In this document: in pieces, positions 8,998 through 20,049 of the stretch | Position numbering within the stretch: position 1 is the first letter of the stretch | Layout of the letters: the number at the start of each line of letters is the position of its first letter | Source: an uncultured Lactobacillus sp. | Lineage (GTDB): Bacteria > Bacillota > Bacilli > Lactobacillales > Lactobacillaceae | DNA length: 42,802 nucleotides | NCBI GenBank assembly: GCA_946482425.1 | Contig: CAMLRO010000006.1 | Location: 1-42,802 of the forward strand | Reading direction: 5' to 3' | The notes under the pieces: generated by a model | What the model was told of the DNA's origin: nothing | What the model saw: the letters and a program-made list of their open reading frames with translations, nothing else | The model's database searches: none | Position numbers and translations under genes: made by a program

Positions 8998-9437
8998 TAA
9001 CTTAAAGTATCTTTCTTATCAACTAGGTCACTAATTTTGCCATTAGTAACGAATTTAGGAGGTGTTGCTAAAAATATTTTATCGCCAATACGCTGTATTT
9101 CACCATTTAGGGCATAAACTGTCCCTGTAATAAAATCAACAACTCTCCGAGCCGAAGCATCTTCCATTCTGCTAAAATTAATAATCACCGCTTTGTTATT
9201 CAACAAATTTTGTGCTACATCTTTAGCATCAGAATAAACCCGTGGCTCATAAAGAACAATTTTGCTTTTAGCTGCATTCATGCCAGATTTTATTGAAACT
9301 ACATTGTCACGATCAACAGCACCAGCAGAATAATTGTCCTCATTATTTAATTGTTGCTCTTCTGCATATTCGTCATCCAGCATTTCATCGTCATCGTTTG
9401 CAACACCGAAAAACTTACCTATTTTACTAAAAGCCAT
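8997..9437 (-). CDS. sepF: Cell division protein SepF
   Basis: SepF binds membrane through its N-terminus, polymerises into rings and bundles FtsZ. The 146 residues show the expected layout: an N-terminal amphipathic start (MAFSKIGKFFGV), an acidic variable linker to about residue 45, and a C-terminal core containing the conserved VINFSRMEDASARRVVDF segment. It follows ftsZ directly and overlaps yggT by one base. Confidence 0.95.
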   Translation of the reverse strand: MAFSKIGKFFGVANDDDEMLDDEYAEEQQLNNEDNYSAGAVDRDNVVSIKSGMNAAKSKIVLYEPRVYSDAKDVAQNLLNNKAVIINFSRMEDASARRVVDFITGTVYALNGEIQRIGDKIFLATPPKFVTNGKISDLVDKKDTLS

Positions 9438-9452
9438 TTCTCTTGCCTCCCA

Positions 9453-10787
9453 TTAGTTTTCACCACGATGCCTGAAAAATGGTATATCATCAGTATCATC
9501 GTCATCGAAAGCGTTGGTTTCGATTTGTGAAATACTACTTTGATCGTCGTCATCAAATGAACTTGATCTTTGCTCTTGATTTGAAGCAGAAGGAGTCGAG
9601 CGACGATTTCCTTCGTTATCATTGTCCAACCCCCAAACGCTTGTTGGATCAACCATGGGCCTATGCTTGGGCGCGGTTTGAACAGTTTGGGTGCCATCAT
9701 CAGTTGAAGGCTTAGGTTCAATTGGTCTTTCAGCTGAATTTGTTCTAGGCATAGATGAATTAGTTTGACTAGGTTGTGACTTTATCTGGTGACTGTGACC
9801 AGGAAGCTGCTTAGAAGCTTCCTCCTCTGCTTGTGAATTTATTCCTGTAGCAATAACAGTGACAACAACCTCATCCCCTAGATTAGGATTGATGGATGTA
9901 CCAAAAATAATATTAACATCATCGCCTGCAGCCTTAGAAACAATTTCAGAAGCATCCTGTGCTTCAAATAATGTCAAATCTGGTCCACCAGTGATGTTCA
10001 GGAGAACCTGCTTGGCACCATCAATTGAAACTTCAAGCAATGGTGAGGAAATTGCCAGCTTAGTTGCTTCAACAGTCCGGTTTTCTCCACTTGCACGACC
10101 GATACCCATTAAGGCTGCACCCTGATTTGCCATAACAGTTTTAACATCAGCAAAATCAAGGTTAACATAGTCAGTTGAAGTAATTAAATCAGAAATGCCT
10201 TGAACACCTTGTTTCAAAACATTATCAGCTTCTTTAAAGGCATCCATCATAGGCGTCTTTTTATCAACCATTTCTAATAAACGATTATTGGCAATGATAA
10301 CAAGCGTATCAACATACTGCTTTAGTTGGGCAATGCCTTCGGCAGCATTTTTGGACCTTTTTGGACCTTCGAATGTAAAAGGACGAGTAACAACGCCAAC
10401 AGTCAAAGCACCAGTTTCGCGTGCAATTTTGGCTACAATTGGTGCAGCACCAGTTCCAGTACCGCCACCCATACCGGCAGTAATGAAAATCATATCTGCA
10501 CCTTTTAGTGCATCTTCAATGGTTTGCTCACTTTCTTCAGCCGCTTTTTGACCTACTTCGGGATGAGAACCAGCTCCAAGTCCCCTCGTCAATTTTGGCC
10601 CTAACTGAATTTTATTTTCAGCTTTATTACTATTTAATGCCTGTACATCCGTGTTAGCAGCTACAAAGGATACTCCCTGCACGCCATCATCGATCATTCG
10701 ATTAACAGCATTACCACCAGCACCGCCGACACCAATAACTTTGATGACAGCATTTTTATTGTCGTCAGAATCGAATGTAAAATCCAT
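9453..10787 (-). CDS. ftsZ: Cell division protein FtsZ
   Basis: FtsZ is the tubulin-like GTPase that forms the Z ring. The 444-residue protein has the GTP-binding [10 protein letters not shown] at about residues 19-28, the tubulin signature GGGTGTG at 107-113 and the T7 catalytic loop NLDFADVK at 209-216. A Gln/Ser/Asn-rich linker runs from about 325 to 430. The C-terminal peptide DDIPFFRHR is the docking site for FtsA and SepF. The order ftsA-ftsZ-sepF with short gaps indicates one transcript. Confidence 0.99.
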   Translation of the reverse strand: MDFTFDSDDNKNAVIKVIGVGGAGGNAVNRMIDDGVQGVSFVAANTDVQALNSNKAENKIQLGPKLTRGLGAGSHPEVGQKAAEESEQTIEDALKGADMIFITAGMGGGTGTGAAPIVAKIARETGALTVGVVTRPFTFEGPKRSKNAAEGIAQLKQYVDTLVIIANNRLLEMVDKKTPMMDAFKEADNVLKQGVQGISDLITSTDYVNLDFADVKTVMANQGAALMGIGRASGENRTVEATKLAISSPLLEVSIDGAKQVLLNITGGPDLTLFEAQDASEIVSKAAGDDVNIIFGTSINPNLGDEVVVTVIATGINSQAEEEASKQLPGHSHQIKSQPSQTNSSMPRTNSAERPIEPKPSTDDGTQTVQTAPKHRPMVDPTSVWGLDNDNEGNRRSTPSASNQEQRSSSFDDDDQSSISQIETNAFDDDDTDDIPFFRHRGEN

Positions 10788-10801
10788 CTAATTAACCACC
10801 T

Positions 10802-12160
10802 TTAATCAAAGAACTTTTTGAAGAAGTTCTTAAAGCCTTTATCTTTATTTTGCGTATTATTTTTTGTTTTACTATGCGGAGATTGCTCACGCTTTAGTAA
10901 CTCATGTCTATTATATTCTTCTTTTCTTTTAGTTTCATTAACAGCAGCTGTTCTTTTCGAAGTTTTTGTCTTTTCTTGAACAGTTGCTCCTTCTTGACCG
11001 AATGAATCCTTGCCATATATGGCGCTAATTACTAAAAAATCTATATCAGACATTTTATATGCATAGTTAACGACACCATATGCGGCTGAGTAGATTGGAT
11101 TGCGCATTCCAATCTGGTCAGGTTGATAAATTCTGGCTTTTACATTTAAGGTATTGGCTATTATGCTATCAAACCCTTGTAATAGGCTGCTTCCACCAGT
11201 AATAATGACACCGCCAGGCAATTTTAAAGCATCATGCTTATCTAATCCTTTTTCAATTCTATCAATAGTCTGCATAACCCTGGCATTGATAATTTCACTT
11301 AAATAGCTTTCGTCAACCATCTGTTGACCATTTGAACCCACACTATTAACAGCAAATTTATTTTTAGCAGAAGCTAAACTCGGATCCGCATAGCCATAAT
11401 CAAGTTTTATTTGTTCCGCATCTTTTTTGGACGTACTAAGAACAACAGAAATGTCATTGCTAATGTCGCTGCCACCCTCAAAATCAATATTGGCATATTT
11501 AATCTGATTATTGTGAATAACAGTAGCTGTAGTCACACCACCGCCTAAATCGAGAATAATTGAGCCAAAGTGCCGCTCACTTTCAGTTAAAGCTACGCTG
11601 GCAATAGCAAGTGGTGTTGGAACAAAAAAGTTATTAGAATAACCCGCACGCTCTATCGCCTTTTTAATATTATGCAAAGGACTTGCCGGAGCTGTTAACA
11701 TGATGCCCTGTACCGACAGAGAATGGGCAATCATTTTACGGGGATCATCAACCTCAGTTTCACCATCAATTAAAAAGCGGCTTGGCAAAAAAGCAATAGG
11801 TTCACGTTCGTTTTTTACTGCAGACCTGATTGCAGCGCCCACTACGCGTCTGACATCATGGTTGCCAACTTCCTGACCATTATCGCTTACATTAACCAAA
11901 TCGCTTGCAGTTTCCAGTTGAAGCATACCTACCGGTATGCCTGTTACAACCCGATAAATCTTTGCGTTTGTTTTTTTGGCTATTTCCTTTAAGGCTCTGC
12001 TGATAGCAGCTGCTGTTTCATCAATATCAACTATATTGCCATGGCGCATTCCTCTATTGGGAACTGCTACAGCTCCGATAACTTTTCCAGAATCTGCTAC
12101 AACCGCTTTCACGCTCGTGGTGCCAATATCTAAGCCCACTAATAAATTTGTATTGTCCAA
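10802..12160 (-). CDS. ftsA: Cell division protein FtsA
   Basis: FtsA is an actin-like ATPase that tethers FtsZ to the membrane. At 452 residues it has the phosphate-binding LDIGTTSVKAVV at about 10-21, a second nucleotide motif in ILDLGGGVTT, and a C-terminal amphipathic helix FKNFFKKFFD that should act as the membrane target. The start is TTG, 6 nt after AGGGGG. A possible internal promoter (extended -10, 12192-12200) lies about 30 nt upstream in the 61-nt gap after divIB, which could give ftsA-ftsZ extra expression as known in other bacteria. Confidence 0.97.
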   Translation of the reverse strand: MDNTNLLVGLDIGTTSVKAVVADSGKVIGAVAVPNRGMRHGNIVDIDETAAAISRALKEIAKKTNAKIYRVVTGIPVGMLQLETASDLVNVSDNGQEVGNHDVRRVVGAAIRSAVKNEREPIAFLPSRFLIDGETEVDDPRKMIAHSLSVQGIMLTAPASPLHNIKKAIERAGYSNNFFVPTPLAIASVALTESERHFGSIILDLGGGVTTATVIHNNQIKYANIDFEGGSDISNDISVVLSTSKKDAEQIKLDYGYADPSLASAKNKFAVNSVGSNGQQMVDESYLSEIINARVMQTIDRIEKGLDKHDALKLPGGVIITGGSSLLQGFDSIIANTLNVKARIYQPDQIGMRNPIYSAAYGVVNYAYKMSDIDFLVISAIYGKDSFGQEGATVQEKTKTSKRTAAVNETKRKEEYNRHELLKREQSPHSKTKNNTQNKDKGFKNFFKKFFD

Positions 12161-12191
12161 AATTTACCCCCTGTCGGTCCTCTTTACAAAA

Positions 12192-12200
12192 ATTTTACCA
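12192..12200 (-). promoter_or_regulatory. Candidate internal promoter for ftsAZ
   Basis: TGGTAAAAT reads on the minus strand (TG-n-TAAAAT) in the only long gap within the cluster (divIB to ftsA). The hexamer 17 nt upstream, TGAATT, is a poor -35. Confidence 0.4.
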
Positions 12201-12221
12201 TAAAAGTAGCTTAAATTCAGC

Positions 12222-13085
12222 CTAAGTTAAGCCATAAGCTCTTTTTTCACTTGGTGTAAGCGGTCTGCTAAACGCACCTACTTCCAAATCAATTAAAGTA
12301 TTTTTCCCCACTTTAGTTTTTATTTTATTATAGTACTTTAATTTGCTTTTGAGGGTAGAAACGTTGCCAATGACTACATTTCCGTTTTTCATCAGAAAAA
12401 TAACTTGTGACTTTCTCCTTGTGTTGCCACTTAATAATTTTATCTGCCTTTGGAAACTGACAGGCAGACTATTAAATAAATGAAGAGTTTCTTGCAACGA
12501 CAATTCATGGTTATATCCCACAAAAACCGGCTTATCAGGACTTACTTTTGACCATGGAATTACCTGCGTACCTAATTTGCCAGGTGAAAGTATCTTCCGG
12601 TAGCCTTTGGCATTTTTAACGTAGCCGATCGTATGGTATTCGTCAATATTAAGAACTAAATTGTTAAAATTCTTAACATGGACATTTGTGTTTTTTATCT
12701 CAGAGTATCTTGAAGACAGCTTATGATCTATGCTGTTCTTATTCAACAGATGGTCAATTACTTTATCACTGGCTTTAATATCAGCTGTTTTTACTACTTC
12801 CCTGATTGGTAAATCATTTTCTCCTTTTATTTGAATACTTTTCACATTTGCCAAAGGAGAAATATAATACCCTAGTCCCAAAATAGCCACAACTGATACA
12901 CCAACAATAAGTCCTAGACGCTTAAACAACGCAGACTTACGCTCACTACGTAATTTTGATAACGAGGCAGAGACTTTTGCTTTAGCTTTGAACTTTTTCT
13001 TCTGATTAGTTTCGTGGTCTAAATAAGGCGATAACTTTTCTTTGGGATCAATTTTTGTTACTCGCTTCTTAGTCAACTGCCTCAC
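12222..13085 (-). CDS. divIB: Cell division protein DivIB/FtsQ
   Basis: DivIB is a bitopic septal protein that works with FtsL and DivIC in assembling the divisome. It has a long basic cytoplasmic N-terminus, a transmembrane segment at about residues 57-77, a POTRA domain starting near VKSIQIKGEN (about 80-150), then a beta domain. The 287-residue length fits. The start is uncertain: GTG at 13085 has no spacing from the purine-rich site, whereas TTG at 13076 lies 8 nt after AAGAAGG and is the better fit; the two differ by three residues. It follows murG by 7 nt. Confidence 0.93.
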   Translation of the reverse strand: MRQLTKKRVTKIDPKEKLSPYLDHETNQKKKFKAKAKVSASLSKLRSERKSALFKRLGLIVGVSVVAILGLGYYISPLANVKSIQIKGENDLPIREVVKTADIKASDKVIDHLLNKNSIDHKLSSRYSEIKNTNVHVKNFNNLVLNIDEYHTIGYVKNAKGYRKILSPGKLGTQVIPWSKVSPDKPVFVGYNHELSLQETLHLFNSLPVSFQRQIKLLSGNTRRKSQVIFLMKNGNVVIGNVSTLKSKLKYYNKIKTKVGKNTLIDLEVGAFSRPLTPSEKRAYGLT

Positions 13086-13092
13086 CTTCTTC

Positions 13093-14199
13093 TTACTTAG
13101 ATAAATCTTGCATTACTTTAATTACTTCATCAGAAGCATCTGGAACGCCTAATTTCTTTGAAGCCTTGCTCATTTCTGTATAATATTTACGGTCTAAAAC
13201 GATATGATCAATTGAGGAAATAAAATTATTGATATTAAGGTCGCTTTCTGCAATTACCGTGGCAGCGCCTGCTTTTTCCAAGTCAAGAGCATTTTTCATT
13301 TGATGATTATGAGTAACGTTTGGACTGGGAATTAATATGGCGGGAACACCTAAAGCCGTAAATTCCGCAATACTGGTTGCTCCGGATCGTGAAACCACAC
13401 AGATCATTTTAGGCAAAAGTGCTGGCATGTCCTTAACATATGGCAAAATTTTAATAGTTTTACCATAATCTATTTTAGCCAGTTTTTCTTGGATTTCCTT
13501 ATAATAATATGTTCCGGTTACCCAGATTATCTGATACGGCTTTTTTTGTAAACGAGTCAACGACTTAAGCATAATTCGATTGATAGCTAAAGCTCCACGA
13601 GATCCCCCAAAAACTAATACTGTAGGTATAGTTGGATTTAAATCCCATTTACTTTGCATGTCAACTTTTGTCGACGATAAGTTCAGTACTTGCTGAGAAC
13701 GAGGATTTCCTGTTTTTACCAATTTTTTCTTCTCAGAAAACTGTTTAGCAGCGTCATCAAACGTATAGCAAATCTTATCTACATAGTGGCCCAAAAACTT
13801 ATTAGCAACCCCAACTACTGAATTCGATTCATGAATCAAAGTTGGTATTTTCATTTTAGCTGCTTCGTAAACTACAGCACCACTCACGTAGCCTCCAGTG
13901 CCCATGACAATATCTGGCTTAAAATCACTAATTATTTTTTGTGCCTTTTTAGTAGCTTTAAGAAACAACCTAATTGTAGCAAAATTACTCATTATATGTT
14001 TACGAGAAAACCCACGCATTTCGATTGTTTTGAAATTCACTCCAGCCGCCGGAACAATTTTTGCCTCCAAGCCATTTTTAGTGCCAACAAACAGAATTTC
14101 ATCAGTTGTAGCTAATTTGCGCTCTTTTAAACGTTCAATGATAGCCATAATAGGGTAAATATGACCACCGGTTCCTCCACCAGTAAATATTATTCTCAT
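13093..14199 (-). CDS. murG: UDP-GlcNAc:undecaprenyl-PP-MurNAc-pentapeptide GlcNAc transferase MurG
   Basis: MurG adds GlcNAc to lipid I to make lipid II at the inner face of the membrane. The GT-B fold is marked by GGGTGGH at residues 7-13 (first glycine-rich loop), FGGSRGALAIN at about 197-207, and the UDP-GlcNAc-binding stretch SRSGATSIAEFTALG. Its 368 residues match the family. Its ATG lies one base after the murD stop, and divIB follows closely. Confidence 0.98.
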   Translation of the reverse strand: MRIIFTGGGTGGHIYPIMAIIERLKERKLATTDEILFVGTKNGLEAKIVPAAGVNFKTIEMRGFSRKHIMSNFATIRLFLKATKKAQKIISDFKPDIVMGTGGYVSGAVVYEAAKMKIPTLIHESNSVVGVANKFLGHYVDKICYTFDDAAKQFSEKKKLVKTGNPRSQQVLNLSSTKVDMQSKWDLNPTIPTVLVFGGSRGALAINRIMLKSLTRLQKKPYQIIWVTGTYYYKEIQEKLAKIDYGKTIKILPYVKDMPALLPKMICVVSRSGATSIAEFTALGVPAILIPSPNVTHNHQMKNALDLEKAGAATVIAESDLNINNFISSIDHIVLDRKYYTEMSKASKKLGVPDASDEVIKVMQDLSK

Positions 14200-14200
14200 T

Positions 14201-15580
14201 TTATTTCGTCTTCAATTCCTTTATAAAATTAACAAAATAGTCGCCACGTTCTTCAAAGGTCCTAAATTGATCCCATGACGCACAAGCTGGCGAAAACAAC
14301 ATTACATCACCAGGTTTGGTTAATTCATAAGCTTTCGGCACCGCCTCTTGCAACGTATTTTCAATTAAAATATGTTTAATCCCAGCTTTGCGTGCTGCAT
14401 CAGCCAGGAGATAACGTGTTTGCCCGTACAGTACGACCGCTTTCACGTGCTTTTTTAAAAGAGGAATTAAAGAATCAAAAGTAAATCCTCGATCTAAGCC
14501 GCCAGCGATCCAGACTTCTGGATCTTTAAAAGCAGGAATTGCAACAGAAGCTGCTTCAATATTTGTAGATTTGGAATCGTTATATATTTTGCGGCCTTCT
14601 AGTGTCATCACGTATTGCAAGCGGTGCTTTGCACCAGCAAAAGTTGTTAAAACAGCTTTAATGTCATTGGTATCTGCACCCATTATTTGAGCAATTGCAC
14701 TGGCAACCAAGGCGTTCTGCTGGTTATGGATTCCAGGTAATTTCATGTCAGAAGTCTTCATTATCTTTTCATGCTGATTTTGCAAATATCCATCAGCAAT
14801 AAAATAATCAGCAGCTTGATCATTTTCAGAAAAAGTTATGAATTTAGCTCTAGTAGTTTTCCTCTCCTTTTCCAAGATATCTTTTTGATCAAAATTAGCC
14901 AAAAAATAATGATCTGGGCTCTGCGTTCTAGTAACATTCAATTTGGCATTAACATAATTTTCAAAAGTTTTATGATAATCCAAGTGAACATTGTGGTAAA
15001 TATCGATGATTGTTGCTACCTTAGGATTAATATCTGTGACACCAAGCAACTGAAAACTGGAAGTTTCACAGACTAAAATATCATCCTTAGTTGCTTTTTC
15101 AACCACTTCGGATATAGGTACGCCAATGTTCCCAACTGCGTATGCATGATGACCCTTTTTAGACAAATGATGATCAAGAATTTTCTGGGTCAACATTACT
15201 GTAGTCGTTTTTCCATTCGAACCTGTAACGCAAATGTAAGGGGCCTCACTAACACTCAATGCAATTTCTGGCTCGGTAATAATAGGCAAGTTTAGTTTTT
15301 GGGCCTCTTGTACCATTAGATTTTCATAAGGGATGCCGGGATTCTTTACTAAATAATCAAAACTTTCTTGACTTAATAATTCAATTGGATGCCTGCCGTC
15401 AATCACTCGGACACCCCTTTTTTTCAATTCCTCTGCATTTTGGTTGTTACTCAAATCAGCCTGGTCATTTAAAGTCAGCTTTGCACCAAGTTTAAGCAGC
15501 AATATACTAACTGCAAAACCGCTTTTACCCAGACCTAAAACCAAAATATTTTTATTTTGATAAGTTTTAATCTGCCTCAT
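14201..15580 (-). CDS. murD: UDP-N-acetylmuramoylalanine--D-glutamate ligase
   Basis: MurD adds D-glutamate to UDP-MurNAc-L-Ala in the cytoplasm. It has 459 residues. The N-terminal nucleotide-binding fold has VLGLGKSG at about 14-21, the ATP-binding GSNGKTT is at 120-126, and the C-terminal domain carries the family stretches YNDSKSTN and LFSPACASWDQF. Position between mraY and murG is the standard dcw order. Confidence 0.98.
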   Translation of the reverse strand: MRQIKTYQNKNILVLGLGKSGFAVSILLLKLGAKLTLNDQADLSNNQNAEELKKRGVRVIDGRHPIELLSQESFDYLVKNPGIPYENLMVQEAQKLNLPIITEPEIALSVSEAPYICVTGSNGKTTTVMLTQKILDHHLSKKGHHAYAVGNIGVPISEVVEKATKDDILVCETSSFQLLGVTDINPKVATIIDIYHNVHLDYHKTFENYVNAKLNVTRTQSPDHYFLANFDQKDILEKERKTTRAKFITFSENDQAADYFIADGYLQNQHEKIMKTSDMKLPGIHNQQNALVASAIAQIMGADTNDIKAVLTTFAGAKHRLQYVMTLEGRKIYNDSKSTNIEAASVAIPAFKDPEVWIAGGLDRGFTFDSLIPLLKKHVKAVVLYGQTRYLLADAARKAGIKHILIENTLQEAVPKAYELTKPGDVMLFSPACASWDQFRTFEERGDYFVNFIKELKTK

Positions 15581-15589
15581 TTACCTATT

Positions 15590-16552
15590 TTATCCCCATA
15601 TTATTAAATATAAAAAACTACCAATTAATCCAACTATCCAGAATATAATATCTACTTTCCATTCAGAATACCCCAACATTTCGAAATGATGATGAATTGG
15701 GGTCATTTTAAAAATCCTTTTGCCTGTGGTCTGAAAAGAAATTACTTGCAGAATTACACTTGCAGTTTCACAAACAAACACAATTCCTATTAGCAAAAGA
15801 GACCAGGGTCTGTTTAAGAAAATGCTAACAGCAGCCAATCCACCGCCCAATGCCAATGATCCTGCATCACCCATAAAAATTTTAGCAGGTTTATGATTAA
15901 AAATAAAAAATGAAATTAAACCACCTATAACACTCATACAAAAGATCAAAACAGCAAAGTTCTTTTGTTTAAATGCAATATAAGAATAAGTCGCATAAGC
16001 AATAATTGAAAGTCCTGTTGCTAACCCGTCTAATCCATCTGACAAATTGACAGCGTTGGAAAAGCCAACTAACCAAAAAACTACAAAAATAGTAAATAAA
16101 ATAGCGCTGTTCACAATACCAAAAAAAGGTATAAAAAGTTGCAATTGAAAATTATCTGTAGCAGCGATAATGACGATTAAAATAGCAACTAGTATTTGTA
16201 AGGAAAATTTTTGCCAAGCACGCAGACCTAGGTTGCGCTTAAAGAACAATTTAATACCGTCATCTAAAAAGCCAATTATTCCATAGCCTAACAAACTTAT
16301 TAGTAAAATCCAAATTAATTTTGAAGTTTCATGTTGCCAAAAACTAACCCAAATAGTAGATACTGCAGCCGCTAGAACAAAGACTACTCCACCCATAGTA
16401 GGCGTTCCAGATTTCTTTTCATGCCATTTAGGACCTTCATCACGTATTTCTTGCCCTTCGTGATGCGTCCTCATGAAGATAATCATCCAAGGCAGAATGA
16501 TTCCAGTCAATGCTAATGAACTTACTAATGCGATAATGCTAATGATCAGCAT
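15590..16552 (-). CDS. mraY: Phospho-MurNAc-pentapeptide-transferase MraY
   Basis: MraY makes lipid I from UDP-MurNAc-pentapeptide and undecaprenyl phosphate in the membrane. It has 320 residues and about ten hydrophobic helices. Catalytic marks are the DDG at 97-99, [12 protein letters not shown] at 169-180, FMGDAGS at 226-232 and TPIHHHFE at 284-291. The start ATG has GGAG about 9 nt upstream. It lies 7 nt after pbp2x. Confidence 0.98.
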   Translation of the reverse strand: MLIISIIALVSSLALTGIILPWMIIFMRTHHEGQEIRDEGPKWHEKKSGTPTMGGVVFVLAAAVSTIWVSFWQHETSKLIWILLISLLGYGIIGFLDDGIKLFFKRNLGLRAWQKFSLQILVAILIVIIAATDNFQLQLFIPFFGIVNSAILFTIFVVFWLVGFSNAVNLSDGLDGLATGLSIIAYATYSYIAFKQKNFAVLIFCMSVIGGLISFFIFNHKPAKIFMGDAGSLALGGGLAAVSIFLNRPWSLLLIGIVFVCETASVILQVISFQTTGKRIFKMTPIHHHFEMLGYSEWKVDIIFWIVGLIGSFLYLIIWG

Positions 16553-16559
16553 AAAAATG

Positions 16560-18725
16560 CTACTCCTTTAATTGTATTTTTATTTTTGTATCCGGTTTAA
16601 CAGTCTCACCTTTAGCCAGACCTTGCTTAAAAACTATTCCTGTGCCTTTGATCCGTAATTTAGCTCCTGTTAAAGCTGCAAACTGATGTAACTCATCAAT
16701 AGACCAGCCCTTCATATCTGGACATTTAATACTTCCACTAGTACGTACAAGCATTAATTTACCTGATTGCTGTTTTTGACCTGCTGAATATGACTGTTCA
16801 GTTATTTTATCACCCGTACCAATCTTAGCAAGTCTTAACCCAACACGCTGTGCTACCTTTTCGGCCTCTTTGTAGTTTAATCCTTTTAGGTTAGGTGTTT
16901 TAACAACCGTCGAACTGCTTAGACCATTTTTAGACATGAGAATTACTCTGTTCATCATTGGTTTGAAAATTGATGAGAGAATGACTTCAGCCGGTTTACT
17001 CATTTTACGCGGCTGTTTAACAGTGATATAAATGCAGTACCGCGGATGCTTAGCAGGGGTCACACCAACCACTGAAAAGATATAATTATTGTTACCTTTA
17101 AGATAGCCTCCGCCTTTAAGGTTTGCAATCTGAGCTGTCCCCGTCTTAACTGCAATGCTTTGACCTTTCATTTGGTAAGCCGCACCTGTGCCAATGCGTT
17201 TATTTAAAACTCGACGCATATTTTCAAGCACAGTAGCTGCAGTTTCTTTGGTATAAACGGGTTGGCCGACATTTTTAATTTGATAGCCAGTGATAGTGTG
17301 ATTATCGGCATCCGTAATTTTTTCGACAAATTGCGGTTTAACCATTTGACCATCATTGGCTAGACTGCTAAATGCTTGCATCATTTGCATGACATTAACA
17401 TCAACACCTTGGCCAAAACTAGTTACTGCTTGATCAATCGGAGAATTGAAAGCTATGGTTCCTGGTTGTTCACCGGGTAAGGTTACTCCCGTTTTTTCTC
17501 CAATATGAAATTTTTTGAGATACTTTTTCCAAGTCTTAGCACCCATTTGCTGCTCAATATGAACAAAGCCAGTATTGCTTGAACGAGGAAAAGCCTGTGA
17601 AAACGGTATACTCCCCCAGCCGTGAGGCTGCCAATCGTGAATTACGGATCCATTAACAGAAACAGATCCTGAATTATAGTATTGGTTAGGATGGTAATTC
17701 CCACTATTTACAGATGATGACAGCGTTAGAACTTTAAAAACAGAACCCGGTTCATAAGTATCTTGTACCAAAATGTCACGATATGAGTTTTTTAACCCTT
17801 TTTTCGTTTGCGGATTAAAAGTTGGCCTTTGAGAGGCAGCTAAAACTTTTCCCGTTTTAATATCTTCAACAACAGCTGTCATGGAAACAGGATTAAACGC
17901 ATTTTGAACATAGGAAAGCCTGCTTTCAAGATACTCCTGCAGCTGAGAATCAATGGTTAGATAAATATTGTTACCATCGACTGGTGCCTTATAGGTATGC
18001 GTACTATTTGGTGTCTGAAAATTAGAAGCATCTACTGCTGAAACCTGATAACCATTTTTTCCAGTGAGTACGTCATCATACCAAGCTTCAAGTCCCATTG
18101 TGCCTTCGAGATTCTGCTGCTTGGTTTTTTTATCATATACTGGTGAAGCCATTCCTATTACATGTGAGGCAAAATTACCATTAGGATAAAGCCGAGACTG
18201 AGTTTCAAAGAATTTAATCCCAGGCAAATTCATCTTTTCAATTTTATCTTTTTGCTGTTTGGACAAATTAGAACCTGCAGTACCAAATTGTACCTGAAAA
18301 ACAGGACGAGCAGGATTAAGATATTTTAAAATTTCACTCGCTTTAAGAGGTAAGACTTGGGCTAATTTATTAGCAGTTTTATTTTTATTAACAACATATT
18401 CAGGTTGATTTTTATAATTGATAGAAGATTTATCTAAAATAGCATAAATAGTATATAAATGAGAATCTTGAGCAACTGCCAAGCCATTGCGATCATAAAT
18501 TGTACCGCGATTAGCCTTTAATACCTGATTACGCATGTATAATTGCTCAGTTTTAGCAGTTAGATTTTGACCATTAATAGTCTTGGATATGCCAATATAT
18601 AAAAATCTTCCTATAAATACGAGAAAAACCAAAGCAACAGCTACCTCGAGAAATCTCCCGACTGTAAAACGGTATCCGTGAGCTTTGGAATTAGAGTTAC
18701 TTATCTTACTAATGTGCTTTTTCAT
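16560..18725 (-). CDS. pbpX: Division-specific class B penicillin-binding protein Pbp2x (FtsI)
   Basis: This transpeptidase crosslinks septal peptidoglycan. It has 721 residues, with a transmembrane helix at about 24-46 and a dimerisation domain to about residue 230. The transpeptidase domain has the serine motif SVFK at 328-331 (Ser328 nucleophile), SSN at 382-384 and KTG at 527-529. Two C-terminal PASTA domains occupy about 605-664 and 665-721, as in pneumococcal PBP2x. The ATG overlaps the ftsL stop (TGATG). No change in the active-site motifs is visible. Confidence 0.96.
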   Translation of the reverse strand: MKKHISKISNSNSKAHGYRFTVGRFLEVAVALVFLVFIGRFLYIGISKTINGQNLTAKTEQLYMRNQVLKANRGTIYDRNGLAVAQDSHLYTIYAILDKSSINYKNQPEYVVNKNKTANKLAQVLPLKASEILKYLNPARPVFQVQFGTAGSNLSKQQKDKIEKMNLPGIKFFETQSRLYPNGNFASHVIGMASPVYDKKTKQQNLEGTMGLEAWYDDVLTGKNGYQVSAVDASNFQTPNSTHTYKAPVDGNNIYLTIDSQLQEYLESRLSYVQNAFNPVSMTAVVEDIKTGKVLAASQRPTFNPQTKKGLKNSYRDILVQDTYEPGSVFKVLTLSSSVNSGNYHPNQYYNSGSVSVNGSVIHDWQPHGWGSIPFSQAFPRSSNTGFVHIEQQMGAKTWKKYLKKFHIGEKTGVTLPGEQPGTIAFNSPIDQAVTSFGQGVDVNVMQMMQAFSSLANDGQMVKPQFVEKITDADNHTITGYQIKNVGQPVYTKETAATVLENMRRVLNKRIGTGAAYQMKGQSIAVKTGTAQIANLKGGGYLKGNNNYIFSVVGVTPAKHPRYCIYITVKQPRKMSKPAEVILSSIFKPMMNRVILMSKNGLSSSTVVKTPNLKGLNYKEAEKVAQRVGLRLAKIGTGDKITEQSYSAGQKQQSGKLMLVRTSGSIKCPDMKGWSIDELHQFAALTGAKLRIKGTGIVFKQGLAKGETVKPDTKIKIQLKE

Positions 18726-19087
18726 CAGCGTATAGTCCTAATATTTTTCTCATTCAAGGCTAACCCCTTGCTACGTGCAATTTTGTTCATGCGAGAGCTT
18801 GAGGTTAACTCACCTAATTCTTGATGCAAATCTCCAACTTGACTTTGCCCTTTTGCAACTGCACGTTGCACATTGGTAAGTTCATGTTGAGCTGATGTAG
18901 CAGAAATACTGGAAGAAACTAGCATTGTCATTAAGCCAATGGTTATTATCGTTCCCAATACAAGCAAGGACTTTTCAAAGCCGGTCCAAGCAACGTTGTG
19001 ATGATTGAGAACTTGACGTTGTCTCTTCTTTGGATCTCTTTGCTCATTAGGATTAAACTCTACTTTTCTTGCTAAATTATCAGCCAT
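18725..19087 (-). CDS. ftsL: Cell division protein FtsL
   Basis: FtsL is a small bitopic divisome protein. It has 120 residues: a basic cytoplasmic N-terminus, a transmembrane segment at about 38-60 and a C-terminal heptad-like coiled coil (AQHELTNVQRAV onward) facing outside. Sequence conservation of FtsL is low, so the call rests on this layout and on the position between rsmH and pbp2x. It is translationally coupled to pbp2x. Confidence 0.93.
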   Translation of the reverse strand: MADNLARKVEFNPNEQRDPKKRQRQVLNHHNVAWTGFEKSLLVLGTIITIGLMTMLVSSSISATSAQHELTNVQRAVAKGQSQVGDLHQELGELTSSSRMNKIARSKGLALNEKNIRTIR

Positions 19088-19099
19088 TGTTTTTCCTCT

Positions 19100-20047
19100 T
19101 TACAATTTTTCTGCAACTCGCAACTTTGCACTGTGTGAGCGATTATTATTCTTTAGCTCTTCAGCTGAGGCAACAATGGGTTTGCGGTTAACTAAACGAA
19201 GCATTGGCTTCAAGTTGTCAGGAATAACAGGCATTCCCCTGGGAACATCAACTTCAGAGTATTTTTTAAAAATGTTTTTTACAATTTTGTCTTCATCAGA
19301 CTGAAAGGTAATCACACTAATTCGACCACCAGGTTTTAACAAATGAACCGCTTCTTCAAGTGACTCACTTAAAACATCAAGCTCGTGATTTACAGCAACA
19401 CGCAAAGCCTGAAAGGTCTTTTTTGCTGGATGCCCACCAGTCCTTCTTGCAAACGCAGGAATCGCTTCCTTAATTATATCAACAAGTTCAAATGTTGTTT
19501 CAATCGGCTTTTTTTGTCTTTTTAGGACAATTTTATGAGCAATCTGGCGAGAATATTTTTCCCCACCAAATTTATACAAAATATTTGCCAATTCTTTTTG
19601 GCTTGAGTTATTTACTAGTTGATAAGCATCAAGACTTTGCTCCTGATCCATTCTCATATCTAATCTAGCATCAAAACGGTAAGAAAAACCCCTTTGTGCC
19701 TGATCAAATTGTGGTGAAGAAACTCCCAAATCATAGTAAATTCCATCTATACCATTATGATAACCCAGCTCAACCAGATTCTCTTTTAAATGGCTAAAAT
19801 TATCGTGTACCAATTGCAATTTGGGATCAGCATTTTGAACAAGTAAATCAGCAAAGTTTAACTTAGCCGAATTTATTGCATATTCATCTTGATCAAAGCC
19901 AATTAAAGTGCCACTAGCAAGTTTGCTCAATAAATATTTTGCATGACCGCCACCGCCAAAAGTTGCGTCTACATAAAGACCACCATTTTTTAGTTTTAAA
20001 TTATCGATTGTTTGGTGTAAGAGTACACTGGTGTGTTTGAATTCCAT
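19100..20047 (-). CDS. rsmH: 16S rRNA (cytosine-1402-N4)-methyltransferase RsmH
   Basis: RsmH (MraW) methylates N4 of C1402 in 16S rRNA using SAM. It has 315 residues. The SAM-binding motif DATFGGGGH is at about 27-35, YYDLGVSSPQFD follows, and the family stretch HPAKKTFQALRVAVN is present. It is the second gene of the dcw operon, after mraZ with a 2-nt gap. Confidence 0.98.
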   Translation of the reverse strand: MEFKHTSVLLHQTIDNLKLKNGGLYVDATFGGGGHAKYLLSKLASGTLIGFDQDEYAINSAKLNFADLLVQNADPKLQLVHDNFSHLKENLVELGYHNGIDGIYYDLGVSSPQFDQAQRGFSYRFDARLDMRMDQEQSLDAYQLVNNSSQKELANILYKFGGEKYSRQIAHKIVLKRQKKPIETTFELVDIIKEAIPAFARRTGGHPAKKTFQALRVAVNHELDVLSESLEEAVHLLKPGGRISVITFQSDEDKIVKNIFKKYSEVDVPRGMPVIPDNLKPMLRLVNRKPIVASAEELKNNNRSHSAKLRVAEKL

Positions 20048-20049
20048 AA

